Shown piece after piece: positions 31,401 to 42,915 of a stretch of DNA of 64,000 nt; the stretch's first letter is position 1; every line of letters begins with the position of its first letter. Below the pieces are notes generated by a model. The model was not told the DNA's origin. It worked only from the letters and a program-made list of their open reading frames with translations, and made no database searches. Source of the stretch: Macrothele yani (lineage: Eukaryota; Arthropoda; Arachnida; Araneae; Macrothelidae); the NCBI GenBank assembly GCA_039090855.1, contig CM077011.1, positions 18,167,001-18,231,000 of the forward strand, in the 5' to 3' direction. Made by a program: the position numbers and the translations under genes.

Positions 31401-33667
31401 CAGGGTTACAAGGAAAGTCCTTGATCAGGCCAATATCTCACGAACTATGGCAGATACGATTTACTTCTTGTGCAGTTGTATAAGAAGCCCCCTATGGCGC
31501 ACACAATAACACCACCAAGGATCCACTCGCCCCCATTTTTGGGGGTGTTGAGGAGGCTATCGCACCCCCTTTTGCAGATAAGGCAAAACAGTAAATGACA
31601 AACTTATCCAGCAAGGGAAAAATAGTACATAAATGTTTTGTCCCATAACAAAGATGGAAGGGGACTCTCCGAATGCGAAAACAGCGGGAAGCTACCTGAG
31701 TCACTGTAGCTGAAGCATATTTGCATGGATTTCAAATGTGCTTTCAGCTCCGTCATCAGAATACAACAAGTTAGTAAAATCATGCAATGCATTGATTATA
31801 ATACACATTCCAACATACCAGAAATCATTACTCAAGTTATGAGGATAATGGCTGTGGAATAAATCTCGGTCCTGTGCCCTGAACTTTGATTCCATTTCGA
31901 TTATATTTAACAGAACTGGTTCAGTGTGCCTCCGAAATAACATGATAAAGTTTTGTCGCAATGGAATTATTTTTACGTAAGTTATGATGCATAAGGTTTA
32001 TGGAATAGATTCCACTTCTTTGTTCTAACCTTTGACCCTATTTCGCCCATTTTCAAGAGGATTCGTTCCCAGCAGGCCCCTACAACATACTAACATTTCA
32101 TCAAAATCGAAGAATTTTTACGGAAGTTATGACGCATAATAACGATGGAAGTGATTCCGCTCGTATGTCCTGACCTTTGACCCTATTTCGCCCATTTTCA
32201 ATAGGGTTTATCCCCAGGCGGTTTCCTACCAGATACTAAAATTTAATCGAAATCGAACCTTTTTTACGTTAGTTATGACGCATAAGACCAAAACGCACAC
32301 AACCCGTGACGTAATGAGGCAGATGGGAATGTCAACCATCTGCTCGCAAGAGTGTGACGGCATAAATCTTTAATAAGATCCACACACAATGCGTGACGTA
32401 ATGAGACAGATGGCGTGACCGCACGCCAACATCGCAAGCGCGAGATCTTGTTGTTAAAAGATCTTCCCCAGGTGGTCCCCTACCACATAATAAAATTTCA
32501 TCGAAATCGAACCATTTTTACGTACGTTATGACGCATAAAGGCAATGGAATGCATTCCGCTCCTATGTCCTGACCTTTGACTCCACTTCACCCATTTGCA
32601 ACAGAGTTCATTCCCAAGTAGTCCCCTGCAATATACTAAAATTTCATCGACATCGAACCATTTTTACGAAGGATATGATGTATAAGGGCAATGGAATAGA
32701 TCCCGCTCCTATGCCGTGACCTTCAATTCCACTTCACCCATTTTCAATAGGGTTTCATCCCGAGGTGGCCCCCTACAATATTCTAAAATTTCGTAGACAT
32801 CGAACCATATTTACGCAAGTTATGGCGCATAAGGGCAATGGAATGGATCTCGCTCCTATGCCATGACTTTTGACTCCATTTCGTTCATTTCCAATACGGT
32901 TCTTTCCCAGGTGGTACCCTATCACATACTAAAACTTCATCGAAATCGAACCATTTTTACGCGTGTTATCGTGACGACAGACAGACGGACGGACAAAGCT
33001 GGAGCATATAGGCTTCTTCAACCTACGGTTGGAAAGCGTAAAAAAATGGTATGTGTGGTCGGTATGCCAACACTTCGTGAACCAGTGACGGGAAGTCGAA
33101 AGCTTTGCCACGTACGCAAGTCAATTAGATGCGCATATAGTTTTCCTACTGGATGAGTGTTTCGCCACTTTATGCTAATTCTCCTTGTCTCAGTGTATTC
33201 TTTACTCTATTGGACATCAAAGTCTGATATTGAATATGTCAAGGAACTGCGTTTTATTTTAGAACAAGAACTGTTGATAAGGTTTGTAGGAAAACTTTTC
33301 CTTTGTGCTTTCATTTATTTAAAACTTACCAGTTTAGATAAGTTCTAAGTAATAAGTTCTTGTCTAAAAACTCTGTCGTTACTTCTGGATGTTGTGATTT
33401 TCTTGGGGCCACATCTTTCGTTATGGAACAAAAACATTTATGTACTATTTTTGCCTCGCTGAACAAGTTTGTAATTGACTCTTTTGGCCTTATCTGCAAA
33501 GGGGGCGTGATAGCCCCCTCAACATCCCCAAAAGGGGCGAGGGGATCCCTTGTGGTGTTATTGTGTGCGCCATAGGGGGTTTCTTATACAACTGCACAAG
33601 AAATAAATCGCCAACTGCCATAGCTCGGGAGATATTGGCCTGATCAAGGATTTTCCTTGTAACCCTG
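31401..33667. mobile_element. Foldback-type element with ~260-bp inverted arms
   Basis: The left arm begins CAGGGTTACAAGGAAAGTCC at 31,401 and runs to about 31,660. The right arm, inverted, ends at 33,667 with CAGGGTTACAAGGAAAATCC. Both ends abut TA, as in Tc1/mariner-type duplication. The arms share GTGCAGTTGTATAAGAA, CCCCCTATGGCGCACACAAT and GCAGATAAGGC. There is no transposase; the interior is a tandem repeat array. It is best read as a non-autonomous long-TIR element mobilised in trans. Its superfamily is uncertain. Confidence 0.8.
31890..32990. repeat. Internal tandem array, ~125-bp units
   Basis: Seven or eight degenerate units each carry TTTGACYCYATTTCRCCCAT, then a segment around CCCCTAC, AAATTTCATCGAAATCGAAC, TTTTTACG and TTATGACGCATAA. 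One unit is split at about 32,290-32,460 by DNA with its own repeated ACCCGTGACGTAATGAG and GCGTGACGTAATGAGACAG. The array ends with GACAGACAGACGGACGGACA, the inverse of the GTCCGTC head seen elsewhere. Confidence 0.8.
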
Positions 33668-34110
33668 TACATCGTTTCTATCAGACTTTCTTATCAGGCA
33701 CCTTAGCGCAATTCTCCTAGATTCCTACCTCTATGGGTAGTTAGGGTCAGAAATTCATATCCAAAATCCTCTAGATTAGTCACTAAGTCAACTGAATCAG
33801 ATCTGAAGATATATCTGAGAGTGAAAAGATAATCAGATCTCCCATTTATTATAAGAGATAAGATAAATTGGCAGTTTCAGTATATCTTTGCTTCTTGAAT
33901 AACCTTTTACAAACACAGCCTTTGAAGAAATATCTGCTTTATTTTACACTCTCAGCAAAAGCGTTACAATGAGAGTTGATGAACAGATGCAATTACACTT
34001 AGGTAACTCAAAAAGTTAGGCAATCTGAAAATTACGGAGTAACAACAATGGATAGAAGCTGATGCACTATCAGACGTTTTTGCAATGGCTTATGGGGTAG
34101 TTCGAAAACG
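33668..34110. other. No recognised feature
   Basis: AT-rich DNA between the foldback-type element and the mariner remnant. The left TIR of the mariner may lie here but was not recognised. Confidence 0.4.
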
Positions 34111-34189
34111 CACAGTTCGGCGCTCTACCGTTAGTCTAATTGAAGCCAACGTCAAATAAACGTAAACGCTGCGTTGCGGGATTGCACCA

Positions 34190-35152
34190 TTGTTGAACAA
34201 CGCGCCGCGTTTCTTTGAGCAGAGGAAGCGAAAATTACTAAAATTCACCGAAGAATGTTGGCTCAATTCGGAAGTGAAAACACCATGACTCAATGAAACG
34301 TTTACGAATGGGTAGAAAGCTTTATAGCGGGAAGAAAAAGTTCAACCGAGGAAGCTCGATCTGGTCGGCCATCAACATCTCGCAGATATATCCTAATTGG
34401 CAGGGCGAATGTCTTCATCAGAGAAGACCGACAGATAACGTTGTCCGCTGTAGCTGCACATTTACAAATCAGCTATGCACCCGCGCATGCAGTAGTGCAT
34501 GATGACTTGGGGGTAACGTAAAGTTTGCGCAAGATGGGCACCCAGACAGCTTACTTATTTGCACAAGCAACAGCGCGTGAAGGTACACATTTCCTGCAAA
34601 ATTAGGAAGAAGATCCGAGTGTTTTGGAGAGGATTGTCACAGGAGGCGAAACAGATTCCTCACAATGAACCGGAAAGCATGAGATAAAGCACACAGTGAA
34701 GACACTCCTCTTAAAGAAAAAATTGAAACGACAACACTCCGCCAAGAAAATCATACTGACCTTCTTCAGGTACATGAAGGGTTTTATTCTGGCGCATTTT
34801 CAAGAACACGGATAAACAGTGACCAGTGCAGAGTACTGTGCTGTGTTTAGAAAGAAACAGCAAAAGAGAAATGCTGTCAAAAACAGTCTTTCTGCACAAT
34901 TACGATGTGCACGTCCTGGCGTAATGTAGCGCACTTCCTCCACATCTCTCTTACAGCCATGACTTGAAGCTATACTACGATTATCACATCTTCGGTGCCC
35001 TTAAAGAGTCTTTAATAGGTCGCAGATTCACTTCTGATGGCTAAGGAAGGGACGCAGACTTATATTTCGGAGAAGCCGAAAAGCTTCTCCCAAGGAATGT
35101 AGAATGCAGTGGAACGATACAAGACGTGCATCGACCGGCAAGGGGACTATGT
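34190..35152 (+). pseudogene. mariner transposase remnant with catalytic aspartate lost
   Basis: The plus strand shows EAKITKIHRRMLAQFGSEN (HTH), RSGRPSTSRRY, EDRQITLSAVAAHLQISYAP, then VTGGETDS, where the mariner family has VTGDET. The first catalytic aspartate is therefore glycine here. It continues with YMKGFILAHFQEHG, YDYHIFGALKESLIGRRFTS (after the third-aspartate region) and the terminal RYKTCIDRQGDYVEK with a stop. It is distinct from the 12-kb and 24-kb mariners. The last codons run directly into the following minisatellite. Confidence 0.85.
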
Positions 35153-36090
35153 AGAGAAGTGAGATAGCAGATACAAGAAGTGCATCGACCTGCAGGGGGA
35201 CTATGTGGAGAAGTGAGGTAGCAGATACAAGAAGTGCATCAACCTTAAGGGGGACTTTGTGGAGAAGTGAAATAGCAGATACAAGAAGTGCATCGACCTG
35301 CAAGCTGCAAGGGGACTATGTGGAGAAGTAAGATACAAGAAGTACATCGACCTGTACGGGTACTATGTGGAGAAGTGAGATAGCATATACAAGAAGTGCA
35401 TCGACCTGCAGGGACTACTATGTGGAGAAGTGAGATAGCAGATACAAGAAGTGCATCGACCTTCAGGGGGACTATGTGGAGAAGTGAAATAGCAGATACA
35501 AGAAGTGCATCGACCTTCAGGGGGACTATGTGGAGAAGTGAAATAGAAGATACAAGAAGTGCATCGACCTTCAGGGGGACTATGTGGAGAAGTGAAATAG
35601 CAGATACAAGAAGTGCATCGATCATCAAGAGGACTATGTGGAGAAGTGAGATAGCATATACAAGAAGTGCATCGACCGTCAGGGGGACTATGTGGAGAAG
35701 TGAGATAGCAGATACAAGAAGTGCATCGACCTTCAGGGGGACTATGTAAAGAAGTGAGATAGCAGATACAAGAAGTGCATCGACCTTCAGGGGGACTATG
35801 TGGAGAATTGAGATAGCACATACTAGAAGTGCATCGACCTTCAGGGGGACTACGTGGAGAAGTGAGATAGCAGATACAAGAAGTGCATCGACCTGCAAGC
35901 TGCAGGGGGACTATGTGGAGAAGTGAGATAGCAGATACAGGAAGTGAATCGACCTGTAGGGGGACTATGTGGAGAAGTGAGATGGCACATACAAGACGTG
36001 CATCGACCTGCAGGGGGACTATGTGAAGAAGTGAGATTGCAGGTAAAAAAGTGCATCGACATGCAGGGGAACTATGTGGAGAAGTGAGGT
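35112..36090. repeat. 54-bp minisatellite derived from a mariner 3' end
   Basis: About 18 units of 54 bp carry, on the plus strand, TACAAGAAGTGCATCGACCT and GGGGGACTATGTGGAGAAG followed by TGA. Translated, each unit is RYKKCIDLQGDYVEK-stop plus four codons. This equals the last codons and start of the 3' UTR of the mariner transposase immediately upstream. Some units vary (an extra CAAGCTG at about 35,300 and 35,895). Because 54 is divisible by three, long open frames appear on the minus strand, up to 217 codons of VDALLVSAISLLHIVPLK repeats. These are by-products unless shown to be translated. Confidence 0.93.
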
Positions 36091-37820
36091 AACAATTATG
36101 TTAATTTACTCTCAGTTACCGGTATTACTTTTGATGCTCAGAGTTATCCATTTACTTTTTGATCTTTCCTCATACATTTCACACTCTGAACTCGTGTTTA
36201 GAACTCATGGAAGGAAAAACTTTTAAGTCTAGCTAATCTAAGCAGTTTCATTGCTAAAATGTCCTTTAAAATTACTGGTTGGTGTTTATCCTAAGAGATT
36301 TGAACATATTCATAAAGATTGCGATGTTTAAATTCATTGATGATGGTTGAAGAAATGTGATAAATATCTTCTAGCTTGAGACTGATGTCAGGAGAGGAAA
36401 AGATTCGGCACGGATATTGATTTTGCTGCTGATAACATACTTTTTTTAGCACCAATCGGTACAAAAAATGTGATGAGCAATACTAAGGTTTCAGAGGAGA
36501 ATTAAGTCGGAGAGGGAGATGATGTTAAGTGACCCGCCCGGTCTAGGAACTTTATACCAATAGTACTTTAAATTGCTAATATCCTGAATCAAATAATACA
36601 AGACTGAAGCAGGACTTAACTTTCCTATGGTCCTAAATTTAAAAATCTAAAATTTCTCAATACTCCGGGTTTGGATTTTATTTCCGAGAAATGCGCAATA
36701 TGTTTTAAGTCAAGAAACATCATTTCCCTAAATTGTTTCTTAGATCTCAACATTTTCACTTCTCCAAGAAAAAGATTAGTAGATTTAGTAATCTTCATTT
36801 AATGAACGCAGTAACAATTATTCATTCCCCTACAGCGAAATATACGAATATCTACAGTGCATTACTGTTATATTTAAAATCACACTAAAGCCTTCACTTT
36901 TGTCAATTAGTAAGGTAAGCCAGTAGCAGAAACAATAGGCAATTAAACTTACGCAGAGGGATCATATTTACTATTATTTATAATCAATCCAACGAGCATT
37001 TCCTTGAATGAATAAAAAACATTGCGATGATACAAACTTGTAAGAGTAATATTGTGCGATTCGAAGTATCTATGGTAGAACTGACGCACTCTTATTCGGA
37101 AACTTATTCTCTTTCTCAGTCATCCTCTATATATATATTATACTGATTGGTGCTAAAAAATGTATTCCATTGGTTGCCATGCAACCAACAAGACATCGAG
37201 GTGTAAATAATGCACATCCAGGAGGATGTCCTGTTGCACATGCGACTATTGTTCTTTTCCTGTATGGACATGCAGGTTATAGGTAGTTTGTGCTAGATCC
37301 GGAATCTTACGATAACGAAGTCGCGAGGTATGTCCTCCATGGAGAGAAAATATAGGACACAGTGTTTACATCACGTAAATACTTTTGGGTTCATCGCGTC
37401 ACACGAATGCTGGATACATGAATTATCGTTAACAAAATAGAATTACGGACGCAGTGGAGGAAGGATGTGCAGTGTGGTTCCGGAATGTCATCTAGTGTTG
37501 TTTAGGTTTTCCTGCTCAAAGCAGAAAGGCTTCCCGCTGGTGTAATGCATGAGCCCTCGCACCAGAATTCCAAGGATACAATGTAGAATACCTGAGCTTT
37601 GAAGGATCTTCATATCCCCTTGGCGACCCCATATGTATACACATACAATAAAATAATTTGTGGTGGGGTTGCATCATAAACTGCTGCTATACCGGCTGCA
37701 CCACCATTTAGGCCTACAGCATCCTCACATTTTTTATGAACTACACTAGCGTTCCACCTAAATGAAATTCATTTGGTGAAGCATTATACACCGAAAAGCA
37801 ATTGGATTAGAGATACATGT
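36091..37820. other. No recognised feature; AT microsatellite
   Basis: AT-rich DNA with a short TATATATATATT tract near 37,130. No coding motif, TIR or tandem array was recognised. Confidence 0.45.
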
Positions 37821-38695
37821 CTAGTAAAGTGTAGCACCACCTTTCACCCTGATGACGGTGGCGATTCGTCTCGGCATGAACTCGACAAGACACAGGAAGC
37901 ATTGGGAAACCATACGGATCCACGACCCCTGAACAAGCTCCCACAGTTCACGAAGATTTGACGGAGGGGGTCAGAGCCTCGAACATCTCTCTCGATGGCA
38001 CCACAGACGTGCTCGATGGGATTGACGTCAGGTGATCTAGCTGGCCAAGGAAGCGAGATCACGTCGGTGGAGTGTTCATCTAAACATTCGGATACAATTC
38101 CGGAGCGATGTCTTTTGATACAATTCAGGAGCGATTGTCTTTTTGCAGAATGAGGTCCCCAGTTGGATGTTGAAGACGCACAAACAGGAGCAAGGGGTCA
38201 TCCAGGATATCCCGGTAACGTTGACCTGTGAGGGACGATGTCACATGTACCAGGAGTCCCATTTCAGTCCACGTAAACAGTCCTCAAACGAGAATGCCAC
38301 CCTCACAAGCTTGAAAAGTACCCTGCTGGCAAGAAGGACCCATCGTTTCATGTGGTTTGCGCCGTACTCGTATCATGTCATTCGCATGTACCAACGTGAA
38401 TCTCGGCTCATCAGTCCCGGCAACATTTTCCCACATGTCAAGGTCCAGTGGCGATGTTTCCGCGCCCATGCTGATCTTTGTACCCTGTGATGTGCAGTCA
38501 GCAGCGGTACCCTCGTGGGACGATGGCTACTGCACCCCATAGCGAGGAGATGGTTCTGGATGGTGAGGCTGCTCACACGTTTTTGTGCACCAGCGTTAAA
38601 TTACCGAGTGATTTCTTGACCTGTGGCCAGTCTATCCGCTGTTACAATGCGAGCTAGCCGACGATGGCCCCCGCTCATCTTGTGCGGGTCTTTCG
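37821..38695 (-). pseudogene. Tc1-like transposase fragment
   Basis: Minus-strand pieces in order: GHRRLARIVTADRLATGQEI (linker), LLAMGCSSHRPTRVPLLTAH, RKHRHWTL, GTDEPRFTLVHAND (first aspartate altered; usual SDESRF), ISLPWPARSPDVNPIEHVCG (glutamate) and a terminal RVKGGAT with a stop at 37,821. The HTH end is truncated where the GC-rich minisatellite begins. It is related to the 21-kb Tc1 by linker motifs. Inactive. Confidence 0.8.
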
Positions 38696-38734
38696 GTTTT
38701 GGGATGGTCTTAGAGCCCAGCAGAGGCAATATGT

Positions 38735-38960
38735 TTAGGCCCGAGCCCGGCCTGGGTCGTGTCGGGTCCACCAAGTTAATGCCAGGCCCGATCTTACCCG
38801 GCCCGTTCCCACCTAATTAATGTCAGGCCCGACTCGGCCCGTTCCCACCCAATTGATGTCAGGCCCGTCTCCACCCAATTAATGTCAGGCCCGACCCGGC
38901 CCGGCCCGTTCCCACCCAATTAATGTCAGGCCCGACCCAACCCAACCCGGCCCGGCTATT
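38735..38960. repeat. GC-rich minisatellite, ~37-bp units
   Basis: Around six units of CCCACCCAATTAATGTCAGG with CCCGACCCGGCCCGTT, of variable length because the GACCCGGCCC part is itself repeated. It is markedly GC-richer than the rest of the window. G-quadruplex potential is low because the G runs are short (GGCCCGGG-type on either strand). Confidence 0.85.
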
Positions 38961-39303
38961 CAGGTCCAACATAGGTTTTATTTGCGTAACTGTCACTTGC
39001 TTTAACACAGACGGTATTTGTACTGTTACTTCTTGGACTAACTCGAAACTCGTGTAAAAAAGAGGGCATAAGTAAGTTAACAAACCCACCAGTAACCAGA
39101 AATACGCCAAACGCAATAAATAGTATTCAGTGAACTTAAGTAAATTATCGTCATTTCATAATCGAACCCTTCGTAGGGTCAGATCACTGTTTATACGAGT
39201 CAAGTACTGTCTTCTTTTACACTTTTGACCAGAACATAATATAAATTGATGCTCAGTTATACACACGCGCACACACACACAATAACATGCTATTTGGTTA
39301 ATA
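38961..39303. other. No gene; short CA microsatellite
   Basis: A CACACGCGCACACACACACA tract lies at about 39,263-39,282. No other feature was recognised. Confidence 0.5.
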
Positions 39304-39465
39304 CACTGACGGAAAAAAATAACAACACCACGAAAAAATAGTTGTAGAGGAATGAAATGGCAGCAATACATTTGTATAGGTAATATATTTAATCGATTAA
39401 GGTTTCAAGATCACAGCTTATTGTAAGCGCAAGACGAACCATTTTAAATGTGAAATGCTGGTACA

Positions 39466-41042
39466 TTAATAACCGGTGTAACCGCCAGAATGTTGAATGC
39501 AAGCACGCAAACGTTCATGCATTGTGTCATACAGGTGCTGGATGTCAGTTTGTGGGATGGAGTTCCATGCCTGTTGCACTTGGTCGGTCAATACAGGGAC
39601 GGTTAATGCTGGTTGGGGGTGACGCTGGAATTGTCATCCAATGGTGTCGCATACGTGCTCGATTGGTGAAAGATCTGGTGATCTAGCAGGCCACGGCAAC
39701 ATGTCGACACTCTGTAGAGCATGTTGGGTTACAACAGCGGTATGCGGGCGAGCGTTATCCTGTTGCAAAACACCCCCTGGAATGCTGTTCATGAATGGCA
39801 GTACAACAGGTTGAATCACCAGACCGACGTACAACTGTGCCGTCGGGGTGGGTGGGATAACCACGAGAGTGCTCCTGCTGTCATAGGAAATTGCTCCCCA
39901 GACCATAACTCCAGGTGTAGGTCCAGTGTGTCTCAGCCGCAGACAGGTTGGTTGCAGGCGTTCACCTGAATTTCTAACCAACACACGGCCATCACTGGCA
40001 CCCAGGCAGAACCGGCTTTCATCAGAAAACACAACGGATCTCAACTCCGTCCTCCAATGAGCTCTAGCTTGACACCACTGACGTCGCAAACGGCAGTGGT
40101 TTGGAGTAAATACTAGCTGATGACCATTGACCTGTTCCGTCCAATTGCGGACTCCACAGGGTTAAAAGAACTCTCTCAAACGATTTTTAGTGACGGCGTT
40201 GCAAGTAATCCTGCCAGGATCCGACATTCCTCCATCCGGACAGAATCGGTCCGTAGACCTGCAGCGCGCTGCTACCCCCGTTTGCCGGCACTTCCCACCT
40301 CTCCATCATGACCCGGGTGTGCGTGCCATTTGGGCAGGGGCTAGAAAAGAAATTTCTCTACCCCTGACTGGGAGAATAATTGCTGGCGCGAACTGTTTGG
40401 GGCGTCTGCCCTTTATTTAAACAGAGTACATACACATTTATTTACACTGAGGAACTCATCTCCGCGTAGGAAACAAGTCCTTTGCTCAATGGGCCCTCTC
40501 ACACTAAGAAATATTAAAATATTTACATTCTTATTTACATTGCCACAGGACTAGGGTCGGTTCTGTGGTGATGACTCTGGGCTCGAGTCATCGGTTTCTC
40601 TTCTTCAATTCTTCCTCCCTCTTCTTTTCTTCTTTCTTCATCCCTCTTCTTACTGGTTTGGAGTAAGTGGAATGCACGCTACAGGGCGTCTGGCTCGGAG
40701 CCGTCCTTCAAGTAACCGATTTGTAACAGTTCGTTGTGTCACTGTGGTGGCAACTGCAGCTGGAATTGCTGCCGCAGACGCGGTACGATGCGCCACGGCC
40801 ATACGCCGTACACGGCGGTCTTCCTTCTCAGTAGTGCCACGTGGCCTGCCGGAACCCGGTCTTCTTGAGGCACTACCTTCCCTTGACCACCGCTGCCAAC
40901 AATCATACACAGTGGTTACATTCCTGCCAAGTCGTTCTGCAATATTGCGGAAAGAAAATCCACCTTCTCGTAGCCCTATTACACGACCTCGTTCAAACTC
41001 CGTGAGCTGTTGATAGTGGCTTCTTCGTCTTCTTAAAGGCAT
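39466..41042 (-). pseudogene. Tc1-like transposase of element B, split by one insertion
   Basis: Start at 41,042, MPLRRRRSHYQQLTEFERGR, with HTH GLREGGFSFRNIAERLGRN, a GRPRGTTEKEDRR linker and VACIPLTPN. A retroposon then interrupts. The frame continues precisely after it with RQWCQARAHW, SVVFSDESRFCLGASDGRV (first aspartate), VLQQDNARPHTAVV (second aspartate) and SPDLSPIEHV (glutamate). Next is a TGA at 39,634, after which the frame stays open to the natural stop at 39,466 (GGYTGY). Only 32 residues separate the second aspartate from the glutamate by my count. Apart from the insertion and one nonsense codon the gene looks well preserved. Confidence 0.9.
40110..40653. mobile_element. Unidentified retroposon with 13-bp TSD
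   Basis: Inserted in the transposase gene with a perfect duplication TGGTTTGGAGTAA at 40,097-40,109 and 40,654-40,666. The 544-bp body has no tRNA-like boxes that I recognise. It ends on the plus strand with a pyrimidine-rich TCTTCTTTCTTCATCCCTCT tract. The minus strand has an AATAAA-like signal in GTTTAAATAAAGGGC. The duplication length points to LINE-mediated insertion rather than an LTR element. It could be a SINE of unknown family or a processed transcript; no gene was recognised. Confidence 0.75.
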
Positions 41043-41284
41043 TCTTGATTAACATCAACACACTACGTCGAATCTCAACGATAACTAACGCTCACGGACG
41101 TTACAGCGCGTATTTAAAGCAAACCTGCTTTGCATGTTCCGAGGGGCGCTACTAGCTCCACACGTATGCGCCGAGCGCGAAATTTGCATGGACGTTATCT
41201 TACAGATGTACTCTCACCGCCTACCAACTGTCGTTTATCTAACCCAACCTCTTCTTGGTGTTGGGATTTTTTTCCGGCAGTGTA

Positions 41285-42459
41285 GTTAATACAACAAACT
41301 CTCGTACGCAGAATATGATTCCGTTCTGTTGGCCCGACGTCTTTGATTTTAATTCTTCAGGTTCAGGATATAACTCCCAAAATCCAAATGTAACACAATT
41401 TTCCGATTATTTTGCTCCTCTAACTTCTAATTGACCCAACCCAATATTCATCCATATTTAAAACAAAGCAAGTAGCAGACCAAAATTATAAAGACAGAGA
41501 CTAACAATAGTTTCCTAGCGCATATTGAAGCTTTAATTGATTCCTAATTCCCATAAATGCAAATCATCGTACAGAGAATGTTTTTTCTGGTGTAAACTTT
41601 CGAAATAAATGGAATATGGATTCAAAAGGGAGTGCGATTACCAAAGATCAAAGACGTAAAAACGCGCGCAAAATAAATAAATAAAAAATAGCACAGGGCG
41701 GGAGAGAAGTAAGATTGCGAGAAACAAGAAATATGATCACGGGAAGGGAAAGACAGACACTTCAAAAACAGAATGACCTAAATTTATTAACAACCTGACT
41801 ACACGGTGCACATGCAAGTGCAAGCCCATCCAAGCCCGCCTACGAAATTGTAGGTCCGGACCTTCCCTGCCCGTGCAAGGCCTCTAGATGGTCTGACAGG
41901 TCAAAATTTCGATATTGGAACCGTCCGAACCAACGACAGCACGGACGATGTGATATAGCAGTGTGGTGCACACTGGTAATATTCCTAACTTCCTTGCGGA
42001 GGTGCTACCGCTATGAAGCACATAACGAACAATGGCGGATGTGCTCCGTGTTGGCTGTCGCTCATACGTTTCGCTTTCTGACCACTAACTGCCACTGACT
42101 TAAGCCACTTAACTACCGATATCATGACGGTGTGCTGCGCAATCTCAGTGGCCAATATGTCCAGTGGCTGCGGCTTCGATATAGGGTACATCGTCATCGG
42201 CCATTACTTTCTTTCCAACCAAATATAAACTCTTCATTGAGATAGTGCAGGCACCATGCCCTCAGACTTGAATAAACTTAAAGCGTGATGAAAATAGGTT
42301 CAATTTTGAATCGAACGGTGCATCCTTCAAATGTGAAGGCATGTCCTTCCAAAATAACTGGGAACAGCGTAACACTATCACACGGCAATCAGTTCAGCGT
42401 TTTTTGCATAACAGTGAGTTCGATGAGTGCCCGAAAGCAATCTCAGTGCGACTGATCAG
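41285..42459. other. No recognised feature
   Basis: A 70-codon minus-strand frame at 41,985-42,197 has no recognised motif. No repeat or TIR was seen. Confidence 0.4.
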
Positions 42460-42915
42460 TGCTCCAAATCAACCTAAATACCTTTTGTCAATACTTTAAA
42501 TCAATCCAAATACCTTTAGTTTATACCCCAAATCAATTTCAATAACTTTAATATCCCAAATCAATTTGATTGCCTTTTGTCAATACTTTAAATCAATCCA
42601 AATACCTTTAGTTTATACCCCAAATCAATCCCATTACATTTTTGTCAATAGTCCAAACCAATCTCAGCTTCCTTTAATACATATTTCACAACAATCTTAT
42701 TATATTTTAATCAATATTGGAAATCAATCTTAGTGCCCTTGAAGCAATATTTCAAATCAATCTCAATACATTTAATCAATGTTCTAATTCACTTTCAATA
42801 CATTTATTTAATATTACCAATCAATGTTCACAACAGCACCTTTAGTCCATATTTCAGATCAATCTGAATATCTTTGATCAATACTTCAAAGTCAAGCTCA
42901 ATGCTTTTGATCACC
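42460..42915. repeat. Degenerate AT-rich tandem array
   Basis: Units of about 35-45 bp are built on AAATCAATCTCAATACCTTT and TCAATACTTC. A higher-order duplication is clear: CCTTTTGTCAATACTTTAAA followed by the same next 39 bases occurs at 42,481 and 42,573, 92 bp apart. Confidence 0.8.

Larger units (their letters stand above)
39304..41282 (-). mobile_element. Tc1-like transposon B, carrying a nested insertion
   Basis: Ends CACTGACGGAAAAAAATAAC and, inverted, CACTGCCGGAAAAAAATCCC with TA at 39,302-39,303 and 41,283-41,284. The TIRs and protein resemble element A at 3.96 kb. Without the 557-bp insertion (one target copy included) it would be about 1.42 kb, the same size as element A. Confidence 0.93.

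Noticed and set aside
35245..35898. 217-codon minus-strand frame of VDALLVSAISLLHIVPLK repeats as a real gene
   Set aside because: It is explained by a 54-bp array derived from a mariner 3' end on the other strand; no independent sign of coding was seen.
40110..40653. Solo LTR inside element B
   Set aside because: A 13-bp target duplication is too long for LTR integration (4-6 bp) and the ends are not TG...CA.
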